Positions 9,503 to 18,248 of a stretch of DNA of 64,000 nt are shown here, one piece after another. Source of the stretch: Alphaproteobacteria bacterium (lineage in GTDB: Bacteria; Myxococcota_A; UBA796; GCA-2862545); assembly GCA_020632925.1 (NCBI GenBank), contig JACKER010000011.1:280347-344346 (forward strand), read 5' to 3'. The notes beneath the pieces are model-generated. The model saw nothing but the letters and a program-made list of their open reading frames with translations. It had not been told where the DNA came from and made no database searches. The position numbers were made by a program, and so were the translations under genes. Within the stretch, counting starts at the first letter, position 1. The number at the start of each line of letters is the position of its first letter.

Positions 9503-9979
9503 TTGGCGATCCCGGACGACTTCGAGCAGGAGTCCCTCTACGCACCGTCGCAGTGGTACGTCCACGACGTGCTGGAGATCGATCGTGACGCCGATCGGGT
9601 GGTCGCGCTGATCGACACCAACCGCATCGGCGAGCTGGTCGAGGCGCAGCGTCCGTGGCCCGGCCACGAGCCGCACCTGCCCGGCGCGGTCGCCATCCAG
9701 GTGACGGGCACCCTCGGCAACCTGCACGCGCTCTATGTCCTGGGGCTTCGGGCCTCGGAGGGCTGGGTAGGGTACGGCACCCACGTCCGCGACGCGCGGT
9801 TCCGCAAGATGGGCCGGATCGGACCGCCGATCCGCGCCACGCTCCAGGCGACCCGCAAGCGGCAGATGCAGGGCGTGTGGTTCGTGAACTACCGCTTCGT
9901 GTTCGAGCAGGACGGTGAACCGGTGTACGAGTCGGAGCAGACGGCCGCCTGGCGTCGGCACCCGGGGAACGACTCATGA
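9503..9979 (+). CDS. Possible hot-dog-fold protein
   Basis: The 158-residue product has the pattern of hot-dog thioesterases/dehydratases: an N-terminal strand (HDVLEIDRDADRVVALID), a central stretch HLPGAVAIQVTGTLGNLHALYVLGL where the hot-dog helix lies, and C-terminal strands ending GVWFVNYRFVFEQDG. The assignment rests on pattern only, and catalytic residues are not assignable. It starts with TTG 9503, three bases after the TerB-like gene. Its stop overlaps the next gene by four bases (ATGA). Confidence 0.6.
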   Translation: MAIPDDFEQESLYAPSQWYVHDVLEIDRDADRVVALIDTNRIGELVEAQRPWPGHEPHLPGAVAIQVTGTLGNLHALYVLGLRASEGWVGYGTHVRDARFRKMGRIGPPIRATLQATRKRQMQGVWFVNYRFVFEQDGEPVYESEQTAAWRRHPGNDS

Positions 9980-10362
9980 AGGTCCGCGCACTCCAGCAGC
10001 AGGACTGGGACCAGCTCCTCCTGGTGGCTTCCGGGTTCCTCCCGCTCACCGACGGCGACCTGGTCCTCGCCATGTCCCGCGCCATCGCGGCCCACGCGAA
10101 GCTCATCGAGGCGGTGAAGGCCGGCACGATCGAGGCGGAGCTGCCCCGGGGGACCGTGCGACTCTTCGTCCCCGAGGAGGGCGGGCTGGCGTTGGCGTAC
10201 ACGGCCCGGCCCAGCGAGAAGACGCCGATGGGGAGCGACCGGTACGGTGATCTCGGGCCACCGGACATCACCCTCGAGGTGCACGAGCGGCCCTCCAGCC
10301 ACCGCGGGCAGAGCCCGGAGGACGCGATGCCCATGGAAGACACGAGCGAACACACGGACTGA
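9976..10362 (+). CDS. Small protein of unknown function
   Basis: The product is 128 residues and cytoplasmic. An N-terminal helix-rich part (residues 1-50) is followed by a beta segment (GTVRLFVPEEGGLALAYTARPS) and a charged, disordered tail. No domain is recognised. ATG 9976 overlaps the upstream stop by four bases, implying translational coupling with the hot-dog-like gene. Confidence 0.65.
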   Translation: MKVRALQQQDWDQLLLVASGFLPLTDGDLVLAMSRAIAAHAKLIEAVKAGTIEAELPRGTVRLFVPEEGGLALAYTARPSEKTPMGSDRYGDLGPPDITLEVHERPSSHRGQSPEDAMPMEDTSEHTD

Positions 10363-10376
10363 GGGTAGGATGGGCC

Positions 10377-12170
10377 ATGTGGTCCGCCTGGCTCTTCGCA
10401 GCTGCCCACGCGGCGCAATGGTGCTCGCTCTCACCGGGCACGCCCTACGACTCCATCCAGGAGGCGTTGGAGCGCGGCTGCACCGACATCACCCTCGCCC
10501 CCGGCGCCTACGAGGGCTTCGGGCTGCAGGGAACGGGGTTCCGTCAGGTCGTGATCCACGGCGCGGGCGTCACGAGCGTGATCGAGGGTCGGATCGCGCT
10601 GGACCACCAGGGCGGTGGGGCTTGGACCGTCGACCTGGAGCGGCTCTCGCTCGACCCGAGGGACGACGAGACCTTGCGGGCGCAGGGGGAGCTGCCAGAG
10701 ACCCTGGCGCTGTCACTGGACCGCGTCGAGGTGGTGTGCTCGGACAACAAGGAGTGCATCACGATCGACACCGCCTCCTTCCGAGCGGTCGAGACCTCGA
10801 TCTCCACCAGGGGCTCGCCCAAGACGCTGGTGACTGCGAACCACGGGCACGTCCAGCTCGAGGCCGGGACGTCGCTGAGGGGCGGCACCCAGAACGGTTG
10901 GCTCCTGCAGACCACGTCCTCGATCACGTCGGTGCTGGGGACGCAGGACCGCCCGGTGACGTTCGGCGCCAGTGGCCGTGGAGGGGTGCTGACCACGGGC
11001 GGCGAGTCCACGACGATCGCGTGGACCCGCTTCCAGGATCTGGCGGGTGGCGCGCTGTCGGTGTCGGACGTGGCGCAGGTCGGCGTGACGGACACGCAGT
11101 TCTGTGGGCCCTCCCCGCGCGTGGTCCAGGTGGAGGGCGGATGTGGTGAGGGCTGCGTGCTCGATCGGGTCGGTGTGGGTGCCAGCGCCTTCGCGAGCCC
11201 CGGCATCGCGCTCAGCAGCGACGCACCGCTCCTGGTCCACCAGTCGACCTTCCGGGACCTGGACCTGGTGGTCGCCGGGCAGAACTCGGCCATCGATCTC
11301 CAGCAGATCGTGGTGTTCGGAACCACCTCTCTCGGAGGGCAGGGAGCGCTGTCGGTCAGCGAGTCGCTGGTCGACGCGGCCGTCCAGGTGCCGCCAGGGC
11401 TCGACCTCGGCGATCAGGAGGTGCACCTTCGCGAGCTGGTGTCCGCCACCCGCGACTCCTTCCGGCAGTGCGCGGAGTTCCGCTACCACCCCGAGATGCC
11501 CGAGAACCCGGACTGGCTGACCGCCCCCCGGGTGGCAGGCCTGTACGCGCTGGCCGTCACCGACGGCCCTGATGGCGACGGCGTCCCGTACCGGTTCGAC
11601 TGCGACGACGACGACCCCACCATCCACGCGCTGCAGCCCGAGTTCAGGGTCGACGGGTTCGACGACGACTGCGACGGGTTCATCGACTGCTACGACACGC
11701 AGGACATGCCGCCCTGGACGGAGGACGCCGACCGCGACGGGTGGATCTCGTACCCGCCGCCCGACGTGTGCGGCTCCGGGAGCCAATGGGACTGCGACGA
11801 CACCGACCCGACGATCAACGATCTGGTGCCGTTCTACGAGGATGTCGACGACGATGGGTTCGGGACGGGCACGCCGGTGTACCTCTGCCCCGACAACAGC
11901 GAGGGGCTGGTGGCGGTCGACGGGGACTGTGACGACGCCCGGGGCGACGTGAACCCGGAAGGCGTCGATCTCCCCAACGACGGGATCGACCAGGACTGTT
12001 CGGGCACCGAGCTGGTCGGCGTGGTCGAGGGTGGCGGCTGCAGCTGCGAGGTCGGCGGTTCGGAGGGCGGAGGGCTCCTCGCGCTGGGGTCGCTGGTCCT
12101 GGCCTATCGGAGACGCAGGTCCGGCGGGAGCTCGGGCAGGTCGCTCCCGGGGCGCGCCCAGAGGTCGTAG
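10377..12170 (+). CDS. Secreted beta-helix/MopE-repeat protein with MYXO-CTERM-like tail
   Basis: The product is 597 residues. The signal peptide ends near AHAAQW. Residues ~25-330 look like a parallel beta-helix. MopE-type metal-binding repeats follow (FDCDDDDPTI, DDDCDGFIDC, WDCDDTDPTIND, GDCDDARG). The C-terminus has GGGCSC (~552), a hydrophobic helix (GGLLALGSLVLAY) and RRRR, the layout of MYXO-CTERM sorting signals. The protein is probably anchored by myxosortase-type processing. An extra 16 residues follow the Arg run. A TAGGAT box ends five bases before ATG 10377, suggesting a leaderless start. Its 3' end overlaps the convergent membrane-protein gene by 67 bases. Confidence 0.85.
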   Translation: MWSAWLFAAAHAAQWCSLSPGTPYDSIQEALERGCTDITLAPGAYEGFGLQGTGFRQVVIHGAGVTSVIEGRIALDHQGGGAWTVDLERLSLDPRDDETLRAQGELPETLALSLDRVEVVCSDNKECITIDTASFRAVETSISTRGSPKTLVTANHGHVQLEAGTSLRGGTQNGWLLQTTSSITSVLGTQDRPVTFGASGRGGVLTTGGESTTIAWTRFQDLAGGALSVSDVAQVGVTDTQFCGPSPRVVQVEGGCGEGCVLDRVGVGASAFASPGIALSSDAPLLVHQSTFRDLDLVVAGQNSAIDLQQIVVFGTTSLGGQGALSVSESLVDAAVQVPPGLDLGDQEVHLRELVSATRDSFRQCAEFRYHPEMPENPDWLTAPRVAGLYALAVTDGPDGDGVPYRFDCDDDDPTIHALQPEFRVDGFDDDCDGFIDCYDTQDMPPWTEDADRDGWISYPPPDVCGSGSQWDCDDTDPTINDLVPFYEDVDDDGFGTGTPVYLCPDNSEGLVAVDGDCDDARGDVNPEGVDLPNDGIDQDCSGTELVGVVEGGGCSCEVGGSEGGGLLALGSLVLAYRRRRSGGSSGRSLPGRAQRS

Positions 12171-13546
12171 TAGCGGCGATGGTGTTGCTCGACGCGGCCC
12201 AGGAAGCGCCACTCCCGACGCTCGAACAACATCCGGTCCTCCTTGTAGACGAAGTCCTCGGCGTCCGGCTCGCGGAGCGTCGTGACCAGCAGGTCGGGGG
12301 CGCCGCGCGCGGGCCTGGTCGGGTGGCCACCGGGGTGCGGCTTGGAGAGCGCCTGGGGGTGCGTCTCGTCCACGCGGTACCCGGGTCCCAGGTGGTACGC
12401 GACGACGCCCGCGTCCCGCATCGCGACCGTCCCCGCCGGGACCTGCTCGGCGAGCCACGCCGCGGCGCGACCAGCCTGGTTGCCGGGCAGCACGGTGTTC
12501 CGCTCGTCGTAGGCGCGCGCCCGCTCCCCGATCGGCGAGGCCAGCACGCCGAAGGCGCCCAGCACCGGCGCGATCAGCCAGGCGCGTCGCACGTCCGCCG
12601 AGCACCAGGCCGCGGCGCCGAGCACCCACATCGGCACGAGCAGGCGTGCCCCCGGCATCCACTCCTCCACCCGGACCATGCCCGTCAGCAACAGGAAGGC
12701 GAGGACCACCGGCACCAGCCGTCGCCGCCGGTCCCCCGGCAGCGCCAGGGAGGCGAGCACGACCACGGCGACCACCTCCCACAGCCCGAGGTCCAGATCG
12801 ACGTAGGCCAGGTTCTTGCGCAGGACGCGCGCCCAGTCCGCGCTGGCCTTCGCCGTGACCGGGTTCGCCACGAGGGTCCCGAAGGTCCAGGCGCGCCAGG
12901 CCTGGATGCCCGCCACCCACGGCAGCGCGCTCGCGAGGAACGGGATCGCGTTGCGCCGCCCCACCACGAGCGCCCAGCACGCGGCGGCGAGCGCGACGAA
13001 CGGACCCTCGGGTCGGATCCAGGCCAGGGTGCCCGCCAGGGTGCCGGCGACCATCCACCCGCGGGGCGTCGTCGCGGACAAGCTGGCCGCGCAGGTCGCC
13101 ACCACCGCCGCGATCCAGGTGGAGGTCTCGAGCCCGTTGGTCGCGACGATCGCCAGGTGCATCGACGCGCCGCAGATCAGCGCCGCCGCCCCGGCGCGCA
13201 GGTCGAAGCGCCCCGCGAGCGTGGACGTGAGCCACGCGGAGAGCACGGGTACGATCGCGCCGAACGCGAGGCCCACGAAGACCATCACCGGGTAGGGGTC
13301 GAGGCCCAGGCGCAGCGCCGCAGCCAGGAGGAGCATCCACTCGGGGTCCGAGTAGGCCTCCACGGGCTCGCCGGCCGAGAACACCGGCCCCAGGCCCGCG
13401 ACGAGGTTCTGCGCGACCCGGGCCGTGATCCAGGCGTCGTCGACGGTCGACCAGAGCGAGGGCCAGGCGAGCGCGACGTGGAGCACGACGCCGGACGCCA
13501 CCAGGGCCGCGCCTGCTCGTCGTTCCGTCAGCGCTCCGATCACCAC
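12104..13546 (-). CDS. Polytopic membrane protein, GT-C glycosyltransferase-like
   Basis: The product is about 480 residues with roughly ten hydrophobic segments. After the first membrane helix it has the first-loop signature of GT-C transferases that use lipid-linked sugars: VDDAWITARVAQNLVAGLG followed by EAYSDPEW. The acidic DD pair would be catalytic in that family. A soluble C-terminal part (~395-480) follows. Sugar donor and acceptor are unknown. Start is GTG 13546 or the adjacent GTG 13543. It diverges from fbp (54 bases apart) and overlaps the convergent beta-helix gene. Confidence 0.78.
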   Translation of the reverse strand: MVIGALTERRAGAALVASGVVLHVALAWPSLWSTVDDAWITARVAQNLVAGLGPVFSAGEPVEAYSDPEWMLLLAAALRLGLDPYPVMVFVGLAFGAIVPVLSAWLTSTLAGRFDLRAGAAALICGASMHLAIVATNGLETSTWIAAVVATCAASLSATTPRGWMVAGTLAGTLAWIRPEGPFVALAAACWALVVGRRNAIPFLASALPWVAGIQAWRAWTFGTLVANPVTAKASADWARVLRKNLAYVDLDLGLWEVVAVVVLASLALPGDRRRRLVPVVLAFLLLTGMVRVEEWMPGARLLVPMWVLGAAAWCSADVRRAWLIAPVLGAFGVLASPIGERARAYDERNTVLPGNQAGRAAAWLAEQVPAGTVAMRDAGVVAYHLGPGYRVDETHPQALSKPHPGGHPTRPARGAPDLLVTTLREPDAEDFVYKEDRMLFERREWRFLGRVEQHHRRYYDLWARPGSDLPELPPDLRLR

Positions 13547-13600
13547 GTCGGGCCCCCCGGCCAGCGGGTTACCACGGAGGCCCGCGACCAGGGAGGACCC

Positions 13601-14602
13601 GTGACCGAAGAGCCCCAGTTCGACGAAGGCACGACGCTCGACCGCTTCCTGATGGAGACGCTCCGGACGTACCCCGGCGCCACCGGCACCTTCGTCAACC
13701 TGTGCCAGAGCATCGCGCTGGCCGGCAAGATGATCTCGGCGCGCGTCAACCGGGCGGGTCTCGCGGGCATGCTCGGCGCGACCGGCGAGGTCAACATCCA
13801 GGGCGAGTTCGTCCAGAAGCTCGACGAGTACGCGAACCACACGTTCAAGCGCTCCCTCGAGCACCGCGGCCACACCTGCATGGTGGTCAGCGAGGAGGAC
13901 GAGCAGCCCTCGCTCGTGGGGGAGCAGTGGCACTCCGGGCGGTACGTCGTCACCGTCGACCCGCTGGACGGCTCCAGCAACATCGACGTCAACGCCACGA
14001 TCGGCACGATCTTCGGCGTGTTCCGCCGCAAGTCGGAGGAGGGCACGCAGGCCGACCTGAAGGACGCGCTGCGTCCGGGCACGGAGCTCGTCGCCGCCGG
14101 GTACATCGTGTACGGCTCGGGCACGCTGCTGGTGCTCGGGACCGAGGCGGGCGTCCACGGGTTCACGCTCGATCCGGTCGTCGGGGAGTTCTTCCTCTCC
14201 CACCCGCACATCCAGCTCAAGCCCGGCAAGATCTACAGCTGCAACGAGGCCTACGCGAAGAAGTGGTCGGAGGGGATCCAGACCTACCTCGGGCTGTGCA
14301 AGGACCGGGGGTACAGCGCTCGTTACATCGGGAGCCTGGTCGCCGACTTCCACCGCAACCTGCTCAAGGGGGGGATCTTCTTCTACCCGGCCACGAAGAA
14401 GGACCCCGAGGGCAAGCTGCGTCTGCTGTACGAGGCGTTCCCCCTGGCCTACCTGGTGGAGCGCGCGGGTGGTGCGGCGACGGACGGCAAGATGCGCATC
14501 CTGGACCGGGTCCCCACCGATCTGCACGAGCGGACGCCGTTGATCCTCGGTAGTCGGGAGATGGTCGAAGAGCTCACCGCGCTGACCGCCCAGGAGGGGT
14601 GA
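13601..14602 (+). CDS. fbp: Fructose-1,6-bisphosphatase, class I
   Basis: The enzyme hydrolyses fructose-1,6-bisphosphate to fructose-6-phosphate in gluconeogenesis. The 333-residue length is typical of class I. Diagnostic motifs are the metal-binding SEEDE, then VDPLDGSSNIDVN, IYSCNEAY, a YIGSLVADFHRNLLKGGIF segment and the LLYEAFPLAYLVERAGG block. GTG 13601 is preceded by GGGAGG at 13591. The acyl-CoA dehydrogenase follows 37 bases after the stop. Transketolase, another sugar-phosphate enzyme, is encoded elsewhere in the window. Confidence 0.97.
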   Translation: MTEEPQFDEGTTLDRFLMETLRTYPGATGTFVNLCQSIALAGKMISARVNRAGLAGMLGATGEVNIQGEFVQKLDEYANHTFKRSLEHRGHTCMVVSEEDEQPSLVGEQWHSGRYVVTVDPLDGSSNIDVNATIGTIFGVFRRKSEEGTQADLKDALRPGTELVAAGYIVYGSGTLLVLGTEAGVHGFTLDPVVGEFFLSHPHIQLKPGKIYSCNEAYAKKWSEGIQTYLGLCKDRGYSARYIGSLVADFHRNLLKGGIFFYPATKKDPEGKLRLLYEAFPLAYLVERAGGAATDGKMRILDRVPTDLHERTPLILGSREMVEELTALTAQEG

Positions 14603-14639
14603 GGAACGGTTAGGAGGGCGCCCCCACGAGAGGTGCCCG

Positions 14640-15776
14640 GTGTTCGACCTGACCGAGGACCAGAAGGCCATCCGCAGCATGGCCCGCGACTTCGCCCGCG
14701 CCGAGATCCTGCCCGGTGCGATGGCGCGCGACCGCGACCACACCTGGGCCGCCGACCTGTACGCCGGTCTGTCCGAGCTCGGCATGATGGGCATGTTCGT
14801 GCCCGAGGAGTACGGCGGGGCCGGGCTCGACGTGCTGTCCTACGTCGTGGCGCTCGAGGAGATCTGCTACGCGGACGCCTCGGTCGGCGTGACCATGAGC
14901 GTGCAGAACAGCCTCGCGGGCTGGCCGATCCTCGCGTTCGGGACGCACGAGCAGAAGCTGAAGTACCTCGAGCCGCTCGCGACGGGGAAGGTGTTCGGCT
15001 GCTACGCGCTGACCGAGCCCATGGCCGGCTCGGACGCCGGGTCGCAGCGGACGCGGGCGGAGAAGGTGGACGGCGGGTACCGCCTGACCGGCAACAAGAT
15101 GTGGATCACGAACGGCCCGGTGGCCGACATCATCGTGACCTACGGGAACCTCGACGTGGAGAGCCGCCACCGCGGCGTGTGCGCGTTCATCGTGGAGAAG
15201 GCCTTCTCCGGGTACGCGGTCGGCAAGGTCGAGGAGAAGATGGGGCTGCGCAGCTCCTGCACCTCGGAGCTGGTGTACGACGACCTGCGGGTCCCGGCCG
15301 AGAACCTGCTGCACACCGAGCGCGAGGGCTTCAAGGTCGCGATGGCGACGCTCGACGGCGGGCGCATCGGCATCGCCGCCCAGGCCCTCGGGATCGCCCA
15401 GCGCTGCCTGGACCTGTCGGTGACCTACGCGAACGAGCGCAAGACGTTCGGCAAGCCGATCGCGCAGCACCAGGCCATCCAGTGGAAGATCGCCGACATG
15501 CGCTCCCGCATCGAGGCCGCCCGCCTGCTGACCTGGCGCGCCGCGGCGCTCAAGGACGCTGGTGAGCGTTGCACCGCGGAGGCGTCCATGGCGAAGCTCA
15601 TGGCGTCCGAGACCGCCAACTTCTGTGCCTACGAGGCGGTGCAGATCTTCGGCGGGTACGGCTACAGTCAGGAGTACGAGGTGGAGCGGCTCTACCGTGA
15701 CGCGCGCATCACCACGTTGTACGAAGGGACGTCGGAGATCCAGCGGCTGGTGATCGCCAAGGCCACGCTGGGCTGA
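14640..15776 (+). CDS. Acyl-CoA dehydrogenase
   Basis: This is a 378-residue FAD flavoprotein that oxidises acyl-CoA to enoyl-CoA. It has the family signatures CYALTEPMAGSDAGS and MWITNGPVADI for FAD/substrate binding. The C-terminal IFGGYGYSQEYEVERLYRD and LYEGTSEIQR follow; Glu362 in the latter is the expected catalytic base of short/medium-chain members. The start is GTG 14640. A free-standing B12-binding subunit follows after 11 bases, which suggests a branched-chain or propionate-type acyl-CoA pathway. Substrate chain length is not determined. Confidence 0.95.
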   Translation: MFDLTEDQKAIRSMARDFARAEILPGAMARDRDHTWAADLYAGLSELGMMGMFVPEEYGGAGLDVLSYVVALEEICYADASVGVTMSVQNSLAGWPILAFGTHEQKLKYLEPLATGKVFGCYALTEPMAGSDAGSQRTRAEKVDGGYRLTGNKMWITNGPVADIIVTYGNLDVESRHRGVCAFIVEKAFSGYAVGKVEEKMGLRSSCTSELVYDDLRVPAENLLHTEREGFKVAMATLDGGRIGIAAQALGIAQRCLDLSVTYANERKTFGKPIAQHQAIQWKIADMRSRIEAARLLTWRAAALKDAGERCTAEASMAKLMASETANFCAYEAVQIFGGYGYSQEYEVERLYRDARITTLYEGTSEIQRLVIAKATLG

Positions 15777-15787
15777 CAGGGGGCGCC

Positions 15788-16231
15788 ATGCCGACTGCAG
15801 GAGCCGAGGGGACGGGCGCGGGCCAGCGCCTCCGGGTGCTCGTCGCCAAGCCGGGTCTCGACGGGCACGATCGCGGCGCCAAGGTGATCGCGCGTGGGCT
15901 CCGCGACGCGGGGATGGAGGTCGTCTATTCCGGACTGCACCGCACGCCCGAGCAGATCGTGCGCACCGCGCTCGAGGAGGACGTGCAGGTCGTCGGCCTC
16001 TCCATCCTGTCGGGCGCCCACATGCGGCTGCTGCCCGAGGTCGTCGAGGGCCTGCGTCGTGAGGGGCTCGACGACGTCCTGGTGATCGCGGGGGGCATCA
16101 TCCCCGAGGACGACGTCGTCCGCCTGCGGGAGGCCGGGGTGTCGGCCGTGTTCCCCCCGGGGACGCCGGTGAGCACGATCGTGGACTTCGTGCGCGCGAA
16201 CGCCCCGAACCCGCTCGCCGACGGCGTGTGA
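15788..16231 (+). CDS. Cobalamin-binding small subunit of an acyl-CoA mutase
   Basis: The product is 147 residues and forms a single B12-binding Rossmann domain. It carries DGHDRGAKV (DxHxxG; Asp25, His27, Gly30), SGLHRTPEQIV, LSILSGAH and AGGIIPEDD, as in the C-terminal part of methylmalonyl-CoA mutase. As a separate chain it would pair with a large catalytic subunit (methylmalonyl-, isobutyryl- or 2-hydroxyisobutyryl-CoA mutase type) encoded outside this window. It sits in an operon with the acyl-CoA dehydrogenase and a P-loop protein that begins three bases after its stop. Confidence 0.93.
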   Translation: MPTAGAEGTGAGQRLRVLVAKPGLDGHDRGAKVIARGLRDAGMEVVYSGLHRTPEQIVRTALEEDVQVVGLSILSGAHMRLLPEVVEGLRREGLDDVLVIAGGIIPEDDVVRLREAGVSAVFPPGTPVSTIVDFVRANAPNPLADGV

Positions 16232-16234
16232 GGG

Positions 16235-16870
16235 ATGCGGAACGCCGAGGACTCCGGCACCTTCCTCGCTCCCGCGCTGCTCACGGGGACGAGCGCCGAG
16301 TTCATGGGGAAGAAGCCTCTTCCTCGGCTGGTGTCCGAGCGTCGGATGCTGTTCGTGCTGGGTCCGTCGGGCGTGGGCAAGTCCACGGTCGCCCGCGTGC
16401 TGTGCACCGAGCCGCGCGACGAGCTCGACACCCCCGGTCTGGCCCACCGGCTGATCGAGCGCGTGCGGCTCGGCGCCTGGCCCGACGAGATGCTCGAGGA
16501 TCGCCCGCTGGTGATCGACGGGCCGGTCGGGATGCGACACCGGCCGAGCGCGGTCGCGCTGCTGCTCGAGCTCGCGCGCCAGCGTGCCCTCAAGGGGTAC
16601 CGCACGGTCTTCTGCCAGACCGAGCCCGACGGCTCCGTCGAGGAGCTGATCACGCAGTGCGAGCCGGGCTGGGCGGTCGTGGTCGGGCTGCGGTTCCCGA
16701 GCGGGCGGAAGAGCCGGCTGCGCACCGCGCGTCAGATCTGCGCGGACCTGGGGCTGCCCCCGAGCGCCGCCGAGGGGACCGAGCACCTCGATCCCTGGAG
16801 ATACGATCGCCTCATGGCGTGTCTCATCGAACGGGCCGTCCCCGACGACGGTCTCGGAGGAACCGAATGA
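16235..16870 (+). CDS. P-loop NTPase-like protein of unknown role
   Basis: The product is 211 residues. Walker A is GPSGVGKST (residues 43-51), and a possible Walker B is PLVIDGP near 90. It is too short for MeaB/ArgK and lacks their GTPase motifs, so it is not an obvious mutase chaperone despite lying three bases after the B12-binding subunit. The C-terminal part (GRKSRLRTARQICADLGLPPS) is basic. The stop overlaps the next gene by four bases (ATGA). Confidence 0.75.
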   Translation: MRNAEDSGTFLAPALLTGTSAEFMGKKPLPRLVSERRMLFVLGPSGVGKSTVARVLCTEPRDELDTPGLAHRLIERVRLGAWPDEMLEDRPLVIDGPVGMRHRPSAVALLLELARQRALKGYRTVFCQTEPDGSVEELITQCEPGWAVVVGLRFPSGRKSRLRTARQICADLGLPPSAAEGTEHLDPWRYDRLMACLIERAVPDDGLGGTE

Positions 16871-17214
16871 GCGATCCGGCGGAAGAGCTGCTCCGACACC
16901 CTCGGTTCGCCTGGCGCGAGGGGATGCGCGACCGGGCGGGCGTGCGGGTGTTCGACCTCGATCTGTTCGACGCCACCTCGGCGCCAGACCTCTCGGACTG
17001 GGCCACGGCGGGGATCCTGCTCGGGTTGCTGGGCGAGACCGGCCGGCTCACGGACGTGGTCAAGCAGGGCGACGAGTGGATCGTCGCGGTCGATCTGCCC
17101 GAGGACGGCGTGCAGGGCTGGGCGGGCGACACCCTCGGCGAGGCCGCGGCGTACGCGCTGATCGGTCTGTGGGAGGCCCTGGACTTCGGCGGTTCGGAAG
17201 GGGGCGGCGAATGA
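16867..17214 (+). CDS. Small protein with possible ABA-sandwich-like domain
   Basis: The product is 115 residues and cytoplasmic. The order HPRFAWREGM, PDLSDWATAGILLGLLGE and AAAYALIGLWEAL resembles small phage-type ABA-sandwich proteins, which is weak, pattern-level evidence. ATG 16867 overlaps the P-loop gene and its stop overlaps the next gene, each by four bases, so the three are tightly coupled. No function can be assigned. Confidence 0.6.
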   Translation: MSDPAEELLRHPRFAWREGMRDRAGVRVFDLDLFDATSAPDLSDWATAGILLGLLGETGRLTDVVKQGDEWIVAVDLPEDGVQGWAGDTLGEAAAYALIGLWEALDFGGSEGGGE

Positions 17215-18227
17215 TGGTGCTCGCGCTGTGGTCGAGCGTGGCTCGGGCCGGCTGCCAGCTCCTGGTGGACGGTGAGCCCGCGGACTCCCTGGACTGCGAG
17301 CAGGTCGGCGCCTGGGTCCTCGCCTGCGACCTCCCGGAGGCCACGGGCAAGGTGCGCGTCCGCGCGTCCATCGACGCGTACGACCTGCACACCGAGGCTC
17401 GCGTGCCGCTGTCGGACCAGCAGCACTTCCAGGTCGCCCTGACGGGCGCGCGTCTTCGGCCCGGGGGCTTCCAGGCGACCAAGGCGACGCACGGCCTGGT
17501 GGTGGGGCAGTCCGCCTCCCACACCGACTGGTGTCCGCTGGTGCAGCCGGGCGGGATCCCGGGGCAGCGCTCGCGCGTGCCGCTGTCCATCGAGGTCTCC
17601 GCACATCGCCAGACCGGGTTCGCGGAGGAGGTGATGGATGGCGGGGTCGTCCAGCGCGTCCCGACGTACGACGAGGGCAGGGATCTCGTCGCGATGTCGG
17701 TCCCCACGCTCCAGAAGCCGGTGGGGGAGCAGCCGCCCGACGACGTGCTGCGACCGGCGCTCGACAAGCCCGTCCACGGCCAGCTGCAGCTGGCGGACGG
17801 CAACGGCGCCTGGCACGCGGTGGCGTGGACGGGCAGCCGCTTCGATCTCCCGGCGACGACCGGAGGCCTCGCGGCGACGCTGCACTTCCTGGTGCTGGAC
17901 TACGCGGTGGCCGACGTCACGGCGGTCGCGGGTGGCGACCCGGTGAAGTGGCTCGAGGCGGACCTGCAGCGGTGGCTCTCGGACGACCCCTCCGCGTACA
18001 TGGGCCTCGCGGGCTTCGCCAAGTCCGACCTCATCGTCCCGTTCCCGGTGACGTGGTCCGACAAGACCCGGTCGGGGCGGAGGTGGCGCGTCGGGACCGC
18101 CGAGCGCGGCGAGATCGCGATCACGAAGACCGACGACCGCCTGCGGCTGGCCATCGCCTGGCGCATGACCCCGCTCGATCCCGCGGCGCGCACCGCCATC
18201 GAGCAGTACGCGGCCGAGGGTCTGTAG
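17211..18227 (+). CDS. Exported protein of unknown function
   Basis: The product is 338 residues. A short signal (MMVLALWSSVARAG) precedes a Cys, so it could be secreted or lipidated. The mature part looks beta-rich (KVRVRASIDAYDLHTEARVPL, QHFQVALTGARL) with a helical C-terminal third. No family is recognised. It is the last gene of the coupled plus-strand series that began at fbp or the acyl-CoA dehydrogenase, and ends 21 bases before a convergent lipoprotein gene. Confidence 0.7.
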   Translation: MMVLALWSSVARAGCQLLVDGEPADSLDCEQVGAWVLACDLPEATGKVRVRASIDAYDLHTEARVPLSDQQHFQVALTGARLRPGGFQATKATHGLVVGQSASHTDWCPLVQPGGIPGQRSRVPLSIEVSAHRQTGFAEEVMDGGVVQRVPTYDEGRDLVAMSVPTLQKPVGEQPPDDVLRPALDKPVHGQLQLADGNGAWHAVAWTGSRFDLPATTGGLAATLHFLVLDYAVADVTAVAGGDPVKWLEADLQRWLSDDPSAYMGLAGFAKSDLIVPFPVTWSDKTRSGRRWRVGTAERGEIAITKTDDRLRLAIAWRMTPLDPAARTAIEQYAAEGL

Positions 18228-18248
18228 CGCTCGCCGGTCTCCCGGGCG

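Noticed and set aside
16235..16870. P-loop protein as MeaB, the mutase GTPase chaperone
   Set aside because: It is too short and lacks the GTPase NKxD-type and other MeaB signatures, despite its position.
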